NCBI GenBank assembly: GCA_019009955.1 | Contig: CM032230.1 | Coordinates: forward strand, 2,613,501 to 2,677,500 | Direction of reading: 5' to 3' | DNA: 64,000 nt | Source of the DNA: Riptortus pedestris | Taxonomy: Eukaryota; Arthropoda; Insecta; Hemiptera; Alydidae | Translations under genes and position numbers: made by a program | Notes under the pieces: generated by a model | What the model saw: the letters and a program-made list of their open reading frames with translations, nothing else | The model's database searches: none | What the model was told of the DNA's origin: nothing | In this document: positions 25,032-35,710 of the stretch, piece by piece | Numbering within the stretch: the stretch's first letter is position 1 | Layout: the number at the start of each line of letters is the position of its first letter

Positions 25032-25192
25032 GTAAATATTTTTGTTGGAGACCCATATTCTATGAAAGAACGTTATGTATTGGGTTGCACAGATGTTTCA
25101 TGTCTTGTCCATAGACAAAATTGAAGAAATCAATTCTTTTCTGATTTTGGGATTTTGAGAAATCATATACCACTATTATTCTGATGTATTTA
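23911..25192. other. AT-rich, (TA)n tract, no gene recognised
   Basis: Short frames at 24114-24305, 24262-24471 and 24446-24676 overlap one another and show no family resemblance. A (TA)26 tract sits at 24976-25027. Confidence 0.4.
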
Positions 25193-25225
25193 TAAAAAGT
25201 CCGTCACGGAGGAGCTGAGGTGAGT
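25193..25225 (-). repeat. PER terminal scrap
   Basis: AAAAAGTCCGTCACGGAGGAG is the terminal 20 nt of PER; the rest is absent, replaced by GAGA-rich sequence. Confidence 0.5.
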
Positions 25226-25723
25226 AAGAGAGAGTGAGAGGAAGGGAGAATATAGAAGAGAGGGTATGAAAGAACGAGAGAGGGTACGAAAGTGAGAAAA
25301 GAAAAATATTCATCTGTCCTGAGGTAAATCTTAGAAAGGAAATTCAGTTATGTGGAATTATTTCAAAACTTCAACAATATCTTTTTAAGGAAAACTATTT
25401 CTTTGTTTGATTTTATTTATTTCATTCTACATACTAGAAATATAATTACTTATCAACAGAAACCATTGAATTTAATATAATTATTGAGGGGCTGAGAGGA
25501 GTAAGGTGTAGGGTGATGAAGAAGAGAAAGAGAGTGCACGGCGAGAAGGCGAGAGATTAACAGTTAGAACAGTGAATTTACACATCAGGAACATTAATCG
25601 AAATTTTATGTATCAGGTTAGAAATGGAGACATGTATAAATTAAAAAGGAAATACTTATGGTAATAAATAAATATCGTCTTTACAAACCATGCAATTAAT
25701 TCATAATTTATTAAAAAGGTTTT
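25226..25723. other. purine-rich and AT-rich filler
   Basis: Two GAGA-rich blocks (25220-25300, 25490-25560); nothing else identified. Confidence 0.4.
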
Positions 25724-25743
25724 TGCATCGGGCAGGAATCGAC
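25724..25743 (-). pseudogene. truncated tRNA-Gly 3' end
   Basis: TGCATCGGGCAGGAATCGA on the plus strand matches the reverse complement of the tRNA-Gly 3' acceptor and T arm, with one substitution and one shift, then homology stops. The rest of the gene is missing. It lies 187 bp from intact copy 4 on the same strand, so it is probably a broken duplicate or a tRNA-derived retro-fragment. Confidence 0.6.
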
Positions 25744-25929
25744 AACAACCCAACAACAAACAAACAAATAAAAAGGGTGTTGTGAGTGGAATTGATTTAA
25801 AAAGGATATAACGTGAATTAAAATTTTATAAAATACATTTCTCGTTATCACCCATAATTATAAGTATCTATTATAGGGAAAAAATGTTTTCTAAAAAAAA
25901 TAAAATTGGCGGTGTTAGTTAAAAGAGTT

Positions 25930-26000
25930 TGCATCGGCCGGGAATCGAACCCGGGCCGCCCGCGTGGCAGGCGAGCATTCTACCACTGAACCACCGATGC
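25930..26000 (-). tRNA. tRNA-Gly (GCC), copy 4
   Basis: Identical cloverleaf and anticodon to the other copies. The leader CTTTCTCCAACTA is present (26001-26013 on the plus strand), but flanking sequence beyond it is unrelated to copies 2 and 3. A TTTT run lies about 10 nt past the 3' end. A truncated tRNA-Gly 3' end lies 190 bp further downstream at 25724-25743. Confidence 0.97.
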
Positions 26001-26109
26001 TAGTTGGAGAAAGCTACTTTCAAATTCATTAAAATGCTATACAACAATGAAAGCCTGAGATTTCTAGCCTTCTTTTAAATGGTGATTATAGGTTCACTGA
26101 TGGGGCAGG

Positions 26110-26275
26110 TTTTGAAGGGTTGGTTAATCTCAGACGGTAAGCCTCGAGTTGTGAGTTCTGACTAATAGGAATTTATTGAATGGCGAACTCACTAAATAAA
26201 ATGTTTAGTCCCCATCGAACCCTAAAAGGGAGGACATCTGTAGATGACCCGTCTCAATTAGCCTAAAGTTGGCAT
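26110..26275 (+). mobile_element. tRNA-derived SINE, degenerate
   Basis: GGTTGGTTAATCTCAGACGG, AAGCCTCGAGTTGTGAGTTC, CGAACTCACTAAATAAAATG and GATGACCCGTCTCAATTAGCC follow the order of the 41059-41252 copy in reverse complement, with the B-box region damaged. Confidence 0.55.
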
Positions 26276-26394
26276 TAATAAATAACATGGCATTTAAGTG
26301 TTGATTGGTTTATAATAGTCAAAAGAGTGGGACACATCATCACTTCCTTCTCCTCCCTTAAAATTATGTCATGCATTTACGTCCACTTTATAGG

Positions 26395-26535
26395 ACTAAT
26401 GCTAATTGGGAATGGTTATGTACAGGTTACCACCCTTTTCTAGCCAGGGTGGCATTTAGGATTATATTAGGAGTTCGATACTAAATTAATTCTTATGTGA
26501 GATTAAGACCAAAGCCGTAATTCACATGGCTAAAC
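26395..26535 (-). mobile_element. tRNA-derived SINE, second copy in opposite orientation
   Basis: GGTTATGTACAGGTTACCACC, CTTTTCTAGCCAGGGTGG, TATGTGAGATTAAGACCAAAG and CACATGGCTAA match the reference copy. The tRNA B-box part is deleted, leaving AGGAGTTCGATACTAAATTAA. Confidence 0.65.
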
Positions 26536-27534
26536 AAACCGAATTTTTGATCCATTTCATTTAATACAATTTAGTTTGAAAGTTGAATACGATATATATG
26601 ATTCATTTCACCCGATCAAAACATGTGACAGAGCATAATTTATAGATCTTCCATTGATAAACTAATATGATTCTATACATTTTTTTTGTATCTCTCAGAG
26701 GCACTTATAAATTAGTAACTTTAAGTAAATAATTAGACAGCAGTCCTAATTGTAACATTTCAATATCCCAAAGATTGTGTTTTTGAGTTAGGTGAGATAC
26801 ATACATACGTTCGTATGTCTCTTGGAAATTATTTAAAATAGGTTGAGGTAGTGTCAAAGCCCGTTTAAACCTGAAAACGAAATTACATCGAACTAGGAAG
26901 TATAGAATGAGTTGATGGTTATCTTATGCAAACATTCAAGTCCCAAATGCGTGGAATTTGAAACTGTTGGATTTTACTGCCTGTCCATCTGTTGGACTCT
27001 ATACAAGTAGCACCGCCTGCTGGATTTCATAGTTGCTTTTATGATCCAAATCCTTGTGAACGCCAGTAAAGTATTTTTAGTTCATCATTTATTACCTCCT
27101 AACTGCATATCTGAGATTCCGGACTGAGGCCCTTTGATTGATGTCTTTTGATTGTTGACATTTCAAACAGTTATTAGCAATAAAATCGTTTTCCGAGCTA
27201 CAATCTAACTGTCATCATGGTTTTGAGGTTTTTTAAACGGCTCCCATTTGATTTATAGATCTGTTCACTAATGTTTGTAACAACGTCTAATGCTGCACGG
27301 GATACACATAATTTTACTCGGATATAATTGAAAAGTAATAATTTTATTCTTTAATGGCTAATGTGTGCGTCTTCTCTGTGCTTCTAGTAAATTAAATAAA
27401 TTATAAACATTTTTTTAATTAATTCGCAAAACGTTTAATTTTCCTTAATTTAAAATGATTTCATATGAAAGTGATATACGATATCTCCGCTTAAGAATTT
27501 CATTCAGCATTAATTAGTACAGAAAAATAATTAA
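26536..27534. other. AT-rich sequence, nothing recognised
   Basis: No repeat of the main families and no convincing coding frame. Confidence 0.4.
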
Positions 27535-27720
27535 AAGTCCGTCACGCAAGGCTGCGTAAACTAAGCAGATTTCCCCACGTAAAGTCATACAATAGAGAAA
27601 TCTCCATACGAGTGCAAATAGTTACGGAAACGGCCGTTCGATGGTGAAGCAGCGGCCATAGCTTGTCCGTTACACTTAATAAAAATACCACCATCAGCCA
27701 GTGACGACGGTCTCCACCGA
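27535..27720 (-). repeat. PER end fragment
   Basis: AAAAGTCCGTCACGC, GGCTGCGTAAACTAAGCAG and ATTTCCCCACG, then the segment with GTTACGGAAACGGCCG; truncated before the conserved body. Confidence 0.7.
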
Positions 27721-27862
27721 TATGTATGGCAATAATATTGCAAATAACTTTCAAATTGAATCATGTTAAATAAAAACTATTAAAATATTTCAATTCAATA
27801 GGAGTACAAGGAACTCGTGTGGTGTGAGATTGCCCACTGTTGGAAATGGCTTTCTCCAACTA

Positions 27863-27933
27863 GCATCGGTGGTTCAGTGGTAGAATGCTCGCCTGCCACG
27901 CGGGCGGCCCGGGTTCGATTCCCGGCCGATGCA
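27863..27933 (+). tRNA. tRNA-Gly (GCC), copy 5
   Basis: Identical to copies 1-4 with the same 13-nt leader at 27850-27862. A TTTTT terminator lies at 27940-27944. A TTAA-flanked DNA transposon starts only 28 bp past the gene, at 27961, just beyond the terminator, so the insertion leaves the transcription unit intact. Confidence 0.97.
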
Positions 27934-28521
27934 ATTCCGTTTTTATTTGCAACTATTTCATTAACCCTTAGTCAGTTGAGCCTCCTCTTACTATCGTAAG
28001 AAGTCGCACGGGGTCCAACATACCCCCCCCCCCCCAAACTGTTTCAATTTTTTTATTTTCCTAATAAAAATTAAGATATGGTATTTTTTTACTTAAATTT
28101 ATCGCCAAATATATTTACTTTATTAATACTTACAAAACGTTAAGAAATAAATGTATTTTAAACAATATATATCAACTTGAAAATAAAAATCAACTTGTAT
28201 TACTTGAATAAAATCCATATCTAATAAGAAAAATAAACTATAAATTACACTTTGAAAATGAGTAAATTTATTTAAAGCAATATGAAACGTATAAATTATG
28301 ATTCATAACACTTGACGCATAACAAGTTATGGTGTCTTCCACGTACAAATTTAGAGCAGGAAGAACACCTGGTTTACGGTCCTTTTCTCTACTGCATATC
28401 TCGCAGCGCTGTTTATTTTCTTACTGAACGCTTTGGCTCTTTTACTGACCATCTTTCAAAAGAAGTTGTGTATCAGGAGTAAAATAAGTTCCTGTTTCGT
28501 CTCCTCAGTATTGGAGTCATT

Positions 28522-30017
28522 CTAACGCACCTGAACCATGTCCTCAGTTTCTGAGTCAGGTTTCTTCAGGAATAGTTTATTTAAAAATGGTTCCCAGTCC
28601 TGCAGAAGTTCTGCAACCATAACAACTCAAAGGGTGAAGGTGTTTGCCTGCACTCAACCATTGCTGTTAAATAACGTTTAGCATTTAAAATCACTTCTTT
28701 ATTTTTTATTTTGTTCCTGATCAAACCAAAGTTTCTATCACATTGTGAGAAACTATGTCCTCTTACTGGGAAAAGTTGTATAACATCTTTTTTATATACC
28801 CTTGCAAACCAGGAAGTGAACTTACACATTAGAAAATTTCTATTTTGGCCACCTGTGGCATCAGAAAGCAAAATAACAGAAGAAATGTCAGGGAACTTTT
28901 CAATTTGCTTTTTTAAACAGTCATGTAAAAAACAAATAATTGACTTAGGATTATTAACACCATCGGACTCAGTGAATGTGTAACAGTAGCTTGAATTATC
29001 ATTAAACACATGAATATTGAAACAGTAGAGCCAGAACATTCTTTTATAGAACTGAATGTTTCCGTTAAATTTAGGGATCGGATGGTTCTGGGAATAATGA
29101 AACTCAATAGTGAGTATTGTTGAGTTTTCTTGTTGGCTTTTTGCAATGTACTCATCGCGGATTTGCTTCCTCTTATTTGACTTCCTTCAATGTAGTTCGT
29201 AGGAAGGTTGGCAAGGATCATTTGGATCACTTTTTAACTTGTCTTTACATTCAGCACACAAGTCGCAAATATCAGTTTTTGCACAGAATAGGAAAATTTG
29301 GTTTTAAAATATTTATAGTAGGTTTTATATGTCATTTTCAAATCCATATTAGTTTTCTCTTTGTAGTAATCCTTGAACATTTCATATAGCGTTTTAATGT
29401 TGAGCATGCAGTTGTCAAAGTATAACAGGTTAGTTTTAGACTTACAATAATGGCTTTCATCATGTGGAATTGACTTAAGATGGTCACCATGAGCGAAATA
29501 ACATTTTCAGAAATACTACGAGGTCTATTATTATGAGAACCTCGCTTTTCTTCAAAAGATTCATTGTTCAGAAGTTTGCTCTGTACGACACGTAATCGTT
29601 TCTCTGATATTTGAAATAAATTAAGTATAAACCTTCTACAATCTGATAGCTTATTTCCACCAACGAAAATTGTGTAGTTCCATACATTTTCTCTTGATCA
29701 TTTCAAGTTAACACTTTGTTTCTTAGGGCCTTCCAACTTTTCCAAACAACGAGCCAAATAAGCGCCTTGAAAGCTTTTTGATTGACCACAATAAAAAGCA
29801 TCAAATGCTTCAACCAGGTTTTCAAAAGGTACATTTCCATAGCATTTACTACTACAGCAGCTATCAATGACAGAATGAACTTTGGCACTTACACTTAGCC
29901 TAGGCCCATAGAACGTTTTATTTTCACGTTCTCGTGATGTTTGTTTATTATTTTCCTTGTCCTTTTCTTTTTAAGTTGAACTTTTTCACTTCCATCACTT
30001 TCACTTGAGTCACTCAT
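28522..30017 (-). pseudogene. frameshifted gene of the TTAA element (SD..GGQN / GHSF..CDR.FG family)
   Basis: Starts MSDSSESDGSEKVQLKKKRT (ATG at 30017) and can be followed through at least four frameshifts and a stop near 29697. Later pieces are a Cys-rich CCSSKCYGN region (about 29855), NYTIFVGGNKLSDCRRF (about 29670), KRGSHNNRP (about 29540), SIPHDESHYCKSK (about 29480), NHPIPKFNGNIQFYKRMFW (about 29085), TESDG, LLSDATGGQNRNFLMCKF (about 28870), FPVRGHSFSQCDRNFGLI (about 28750) and the tail DWEPFLNKLFLKKPDSE near 28590. I recognise this motif order from a family of uncharacterised proteins multiplied in aphids, Hydra and other animals (I believe Pfam DUF7869). Conserved acidic residues in SD..GGQN and CDR.FG would suit an RNase H-fold nuclease. 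Its place between inverted repeats with TTAA sites suggests the family is a transposase. That is inference. Confidence 0.75.
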
Positions 30018-30212
30018 TTTCACTATTAATAAGCTGCATCAAAATCATAACCATAACTCACATACCACAAATCCCAAGTCAAGACCTGGACGTGAAAAAC
30101 AGCTGACATTACCCCACAAAAACATGCGTGCCAACGTCAATTTTCAAGATATTGCGATGAAACGTGCATCACTGAACTCTATATGAAATGGCGGATTGAA
30201 TAAAGCGTTCTG

Positions 30213-30250
30213 CGTAAAAAGGGCTGATGATCCCATACGCCCTTTTTACG
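30213..30250. repeat. 12-bp inverted repeat inside the TTAA element
   Basis: CGTAAAAAGGGC and GCCCTTTTTACG are perfect reverse complements separated by 14 nt, about 160 bp inside the right terminus. It could be a transposase-binding or structural subterminal site. Confidence 0.7.
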
Positions 30251-30455
30251 TTGACCGCCTCAATTGCAACTGGCCATAAGAGAAGTTACGGAGACAGACA
30301 GCTAGCAGCCCCCCCCCTCCTCTGTGTTCACGTTCACACATGAACGATTGGCATGGGGTAGTTTGGCGCCTCGGTTCCATCTGACCCCCCGCGACTCACT
30401 AAGGGTTAAATTCCAACTAAACTATACAAAATGCATTAATGAAGTTTCAGAATTA

Positions 30456-30487
<32 letters not shown>

Positions 30488-30497
30488 TATATATATT
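30456..30497. repeat. (TA)n microsatellite
   Basis: About 20 TA units with one phase slip. Confidence 0.9.
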
Positions 30498-31524
30498 CTA
30501 TATTATAATTATGTGATTGTAATTATGGCACTTAGTTTAATTAGAATCTTAAGTCTTTAATACAAAGTGTTCTTACTAAGGTAAACATAGGGAATACAAT
30601 AAGAAATGACGTGTTCTGGGTGTCATTCTACCGAGATTGAAAATAAGCATAGTTGGAGTCTAGCGAGGGCTTATTAATTCCCTGGCCCACGCAACAAACT
30701 ATCTCAAGACCAATGCCTTAACTCATTCGGCTAACTGCAGGCCCAATATTGAGAAAATATAATAATTCCTAATTTATTAGTTCAACCAACCAGAGGAAAT
30801 TAATGGAATGTCCTATAAAAATCCAAGACTACAAAGAAGGAGAGATCTGGACTAAGAGTCCTCATCTATCTTACTTACTCTTCACCTTTTCATAAAGAAT
30901 AAATAATGGGAAGGAGGAAAATGCCGAGGAAAAATAAAGGGAAGATTAAGAAGGAAGGAGATTCACTACAAGCTTTATAGGTTTTCAGGCCAACAACAAA
31001 ATGCTCTTAATAAAAAATAAATAAGATAAAAGCCAAGCAAAATGATCGTTTATTAGAGAGATAAACAGCCATGTATTAGTTTTAAAATTTACTGCTCCTA
31101 TTAATCCCTCAATATAGCTTCTTTTAGTCAAATATTTTAGCTCTTTTCAACAATTTATTAAGATCAACAAGTATGTTGATAGCTGCTGATGATAATTAAT
31201 AAGAAATCCTTTAAATGCGTGCTCAACCTGAAATACAGCTGCAAAATATATCATCGCTCTCCACCATATCTATCGAAATCTTCGGAAACACTTATTTAGT
31301 TCACTCATTTTCAAAATGGCTTCACAACTATTGGATTGATAGCTATACAGGTCTATAAACATTCGCAAGGATAGTAATTGATTATCATAAGCGAAATATA
31401 AGTATGTTACCAAATTGAAACAGAAGATTTTGTAAGAAAAAACATAAATAAAATAAAATGGTATAATGGTAAATTAAAATTAAAATTGTAAAAATAATAA
31501 AATAGAATCTGAATGGATGAAAAA
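30498..31524. other. AT-rich sequence with a possible SINE relic
   Basis: 30640-30755 ends AAGACCAATGCCTTAACTCAT then TCGGCTAACTGCAGGCCC, similar to the tRNA-like end of the SINE family on the minus strand. The rest is unassigned. Confidence 0.4.
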
Positions 31525-32215
31525 GTCACGTAGGGTCTGCGTTGACTAGATAGATTTCCCTGATGCTGCTATGACACATCACTGCTCTCTTCTTATATAT
31601 ATATATATATACAGGTCAAAAATGAATAGGGATATTGGTTATTTTTTCTTATCCTATTAATTTTAATTAAATCGGTCTAAATTAAATTTCTTTTTTATGG
31701 GGAAAAAGACAATAATTTATAATAAATATTAATGATATTTATAATAAAAAAAAAATAAAAATATGCTAGGCCCCATACATACCACAAAACAGCCAATATC
31801 CCTATTCATTTTTGAGCAGTTTATATATATATCCTATTTCTAAGAAACAATCCAATGAGCAGAGTTGGTGGTCTACTGACGGCTGAAAACAACAAAGTAC
31901 GAAAAAGGAAATCTTAGTATTTCAGCTATGAAAAAATGTTTAGAACAATGATTCTAGAACATCAATAATTCCAAGATTGTTTTCATAACATTTTTCTAGA
32001 CGACTCATATTAACGGAGATATTTCGAATTTTCGAAATCGCCCCCACTCTAAATCCTTAAAGATCCCCACCTATTCACGTCAAATTTCAGCCATTGACCA
32101 ATATGCCTTTAGTGTTGAATGAAACGGTTAAATATGGAGTGCGGTTTCAAGAAAAAAAAAAAAAAAAACCTTTTCAAAAACGTGAAACTAAATTGATGAC
32201 GTCATCGCTCAATGT
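31525..32215 (-). mobile_element. PER copy carrying a MITE
   Basis: GTCACGTAGGGTCTGCGTTGAC and TAGATAGATTTCCC mark the terminal side; the body resumes after the MITE with CTACTGACGGCTGAAAAC, ATTAACGGAGATATTTCGAAT and CAAATTTCAGCCATTGACC. A poly-A stretch ends it near 32170. Confidence 0.6.
31612..31819. mobile_element. Tc1/mariner-like MITE
   Basis: 208 bp with terminal inverted repeats of about 27 bp: the left end CAGGTCAAAAATGAATAGGG continues ATATTGG, and the right end read in reverse is CTGCTCAAAAATGAATAGGG continuing ATATTGG, with two early mismatches. It sits in a (TA)n tract next to TA, as Tc1/mariner elements do. The interior is AT-rich with no coding frame, so it depends on a transposase elsewhere. 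Confidence 0.7.
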
Positions 32216-32307
32216 ATTTGTATGTACCGCATACAGTAAAAGTTCAATAAAAACAATATTTTTTAACTGAGGTTCAAATAAAGCCGGCCAAGATATACCA
32301 GCTTATT

Positions 32308-32884
32308 AGCAGATTTCCCCTGAAGGAAATCAGCTATTGAGATCGTAATCAGGACGCGGTCTTTGAATGTATCTCAAATTTCCATCGATCCTACCCAGAA
32401 GATGACGGAAATGAAGTCCTTTAAAAACTGTATATAGTTATATTTGTCTGTTACCGCTCTAGCGGTCGCAATTCTTGTTTAATCGTTACCAAACTCGATA
32501 TTTAGTCGTTTTATGTAAAAAGAAAGATCAAGTTCGTTAACGACTGAAATCGGACTAGTGGGAGGGGGATTTAGAGGGGAGGATTTCCGAAAATTCGAAA
32601 TATCTCCGTTACTATACGTCGGATTGAAATCTTACGATCTTACGGAATCAATCTTATTCGAAATTAAATGTACTATAAATGTTGTTATATACATTTTTCC
32701 TCTATCTTGAAAATTAACCGAGATATTTGCATTTTTATTAAATCTCGCCGCCTAACGGACGAGAGTTATTTTCCCGCCAACATCTAGTTCGGCCGTTTCC
32801 TTGACTGGCTTGGCTCTCTTGAAATTGTAAAACATCACGTGGGAACTCTGCTGAGTTTACGCAGCCCCTGCGTGACGGACTTTT
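32308..32884 (+). mobile_element. PER copy, short full-length form
   Basis: Left end TTAGCAGATTTCCCCTGAAGG, left arm (GAGATCGTAATCAGGACGCGG, CCCAGAAGATGACGGAAATG), no long microsatellite (only TATATAGTTATATTTGT), right arm from CGCTCTAGCGGTCGC to the hairpin ACGCA-GCCCC-TGCGT, GACGGAC and TTTT. Confidence 0.85.
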
Positions 32885-33185
32885 ATATGAAAAGAGAGAT
32901 CAAGCTTGTTAACGGACCAGAAGGAGGGGGGAGTTTAGAGGGAGAGAAATTTGAAAATTCAAAATATCAAAAAAGTATATGTAACTTGTATATATGTGTA
33001 TGTAATAGTATATGTTACTCTTCGTCGGATCGAAAAAATGTATAGAATCAATCTTATAGACAATTAAATTAACTCTAAATATTGTTATATACATTTATTC
33101 CCTATCTTGATTATTAACCAAATATTTGCATTTTTCAATTTTCAGCCTTCCGCAAACCCCCACTTCTACTCATGTTACATAAAGA
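32885..33185 (+). repeat. partial PER right arm directly after a full copy
   Basis: GAGATCAAGCTTGTTAACGG, AGGAGGGGGGAGTTTAGAG, TTCGTCGGATCGAAAAAATG and TATCTTGATTATTAACC repeat the right arm in the same orientation immediately after the previous copy's terminal T run, then change to the long-form AATTTTCAGCCTTCCGC. Confidence 0.7.
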
Positions 33186-33575
33186 ATACTCGGTTATGTA
33201 ATAAACCACATCATTCCAGCTTAAATCCTAATACTATTTTCAAGAAACATTTCTAGCCTGGGGGGGGGGACTACTATAATCCATTGATATATATAAATTT
33301 GTCCACCAAGAATGGGACCATTAACGCAGATTAATATAATGGTATAATAGCATATATTATGAACATACGATTGCATAAGGCTGGATATATTTATTGTCTA
33401 AGGATTCCCAGTGAAGGTAGTTACTGCCACAAAGTGTACTAGATTATCCGGCTCAACAGACCTGCATTGCGGGTTAGTGTACACCATACCCCGTTCATAA
33501 ATATTAGACTATGATGAGTTAAGAAGTGCATACACGACATGGCACTTATCCAGATGCACAGAGAAGCGGGGATGA
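33186..33575. other. nothing recognised
   Basis: Contains a G9 run at 33259-33267; no repeat family or coding frame identified. Confidence 0.35.
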
Positions 33576-33623
33576 AGCCGCAGAGGGAGAGAGATAGGGA
33601 AGGAGGGGGGGGGGAGAGGGAGG

Positions 33624-33713
<90 letters not shown>

Positions 33714-33725
33714 GAGAGAGAGAGA

Positions 33726-33780
<55 letters not shown>
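33576..33780. repeat. (GA)n/(TG)n microsatellite
   Basis: About 200 bp of GA and GGGA units with a short TG tract at 33726-33742. Three long open frames over it on both strands are low-complexity artefacts. Confidence 0.95.
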
Positions 33781-33782
<2 letters not shown>

Positions 33783-34111
33783 ATCACCCAGTGCCTGAAG
33801 GAGTTGGTTGTGGAATCTTGGGCATAGTTGAGCTTGGAGCATAGTTAGCTGAGCCACTCCGACAGCCCACTCCATAAAACAACTTGCGAATTCCTTGGAA
33901 TATTTTGAAGAAGCAAAATAAACATATTCCACTTGGTTTACTTACATGTGATCCTTTTTATGTAAGCATAATTAAATAAAAAACATGATTTAACAAACCA
34001 GGATATTTGATCTCTTCTTAACTAATAGTATCAAAATATTGCATCCAACTATTGTACAATTAGATATAATCATTATTTTAGATTAATTACCATTAATGCA
34101 AATTGAATATT

Positions 34112-34112
<1 letters not shown>
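33781..34112. other. unassigned
   Basis: The minus-strand frame opening MEYVYFASSKYSKEFASC at 33932 runs about 50 codons before entering the GA tract; I do not recognise it. Confidence 0.3.

Positions 34113-34170
<58 letters not shown>
34113..34170. repeat. (TA)n microsatellite
   Basis: 29 TA units. Confidence 0.95.
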
Positions 34171-34172
<2 letters not shown>

Positions 34173-35682
34173 CAGAAACTCCAACACATTGTAATTTATT
34201 CCAGGTTGGAAATTGAAATATATATATATCTGTAATGGCGGGAAGCTTCTTAAAGGCAAGAATAAGAGAGAGCATTAGACTGAAATATTTAATATTTTTT
34301 TTTGGAAAGATGAGGAGAAATAACACAAATAACTATGTGAGTTCTCTTAAGAATTAGGTATATTGAAATAGTTCATTATATATCTATATACTACTCGTTA
34401 TATCTATAGGTTGAACAAGACAAAAGAACTTTACTTTATGCACTAACTTATCGGCAATAGAAATATATTATAATAAAAAATGAAATTTCAGCAGTAAACA
34501 AAAGTACGTAACTTTATGAACTAATATGGCGGCCATATAACTATATACACAAAATGAGCGATGGGTCTTATAATATATGAGTACTCATTCGATATTTGCG
34601 CAAATAATGCTAGCATTATTAAATAGGTACTTGCGGTAATCATGCACTTTCCTTGAAATGATGGTGTCTTCTCGCTTGTTTCGGTGATAAACACAGGATG
34701 GTAGCGTTGCAGAGATGAAACAACTGACTGACTCTATCACGGGTGAATTCCAACTGCGGTTGTCTATGAAGCGGTTATCTATGAAGCGGTTATCTGTAGC
34801 GGAGGATGAGGGGCAAAGCCCCATTCGCCGTAGGAACGACCGCAGCGAGCGTCCAAGACCAACTGACTGTATCCTTTTGCTAGCCGATGCCTTCTTGAAC
34901 TGCATGTGTTTTTCCACTGTAGCCACGGCCTTGGCGATATGCATGTGTGTGTGGCGGGTCTATGGACCCAGCGAGCGCGGGAAATTTAAAATTCAAACTG
35001 ACGACTGAACAATATCATTTTAGATACAGTTTTTTCTTGACTGAGTCTCCAACGGGCATCCGTTAGATGAGAAAAATAATTTGAGGGGGAAAATTAACAT
35101 TTCCAATAAAATCAACGTGAAAAAGAAAATATAGGAAATAAGCAAATGATTAATTAGAATTTTTTCAGCCATTTAGTATGATAATAAAAAATCTAAATTC
35201 ATTAAAATTAAGGAATTTCAATTTCATATAGATTAAAAATGAAAATTTAAGAAGTACAATTTTTAGTTCATTTGCCAATCACGTAAGTCAGCGAAGGGTA
35301 CAATTATAATACAAGGGTAGTTCTCCAGGAGTCCTATAATTGTTTCGATAGCAAAATATTTTTGTAGTGAAGCAGATTGTAGAAGTACTAAGAAGAGGCC
35401 TGTGCTGTTGGAGGTTGGGCCTAGCTCGGGCTGAGTTATAACCTCCTAGATACACCTAACTCCCTGCTTTATTTTGCTCTCCTAACTCATCCCTCTTACC
35501 TCTCTGCCTCTCTTCTTATAATCAAATGTTATTGCTCATGTCGGCCACTCGCAAACTTTAAAAGCAACACATAACCATACTTTTTAAGATAATTTCTAAT
35601 TTTGTGTGAATGATAATTAAATCGTCACTTCCTTTCCCAAATCGTGTTAGGCAAATCATGTCCTTTGTGAACAATGGTAGAT
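34171..35682. other. unassigned, with a GC-rich island at 34.70-34.99 kb
   Basis: The island contrasts sharply with its AT-rich flanks. It contains TCTATGAAGCGGTTA twice in tandem plus a third partial unit (34764-34799), a GGGGC-AAA-GCCCC hairpin (34810-34822) and CGCAGCGAGCG. Open frames run on both strands (34585-34944 minus, 34715-35008 plus). I cannot identify a product; it looks like part of an unrecognised repeat or a regulatory island. Confidence 0.4.
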
Positions 35683-35710
35683 GGTATATATATATATATA
35701 TATATATATA

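Larger units (their letters stand above)
27961..30409 (-). mobile_element. TTAA-flanked DNA transposon, decayed autonomous copy
   Basis: Both ends read TTAACCCTTAGT inward (27961-27972 and the reverse complement of 30398-30409), flanked or begun by a TTAA target site. The right terminus continues G-AGTCGCGGGGGGTC; the left has the matching AGTCGCACGGGGTC only after about 29 extra bases that include a CTTAC-TATC-GTAAG hairpin. A 12-bp stem, CGTAAAAAGGGC (30213-30224) with GCCCTTTTTACG (30239-30250), lies inside the right end. TTAA target sites are known for piggyBac, Kolobok and Sola3 transposons. The encoded protein is not a standard piggyBac or THAP-Kolobok transposase, so superfamily is open. 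Confidence 0.75.

Noticed and set aside
33539..33932. Three overlapping 92-128 codon frames
   Set aside because: Artefacts of the (GA)n tract on both strands.
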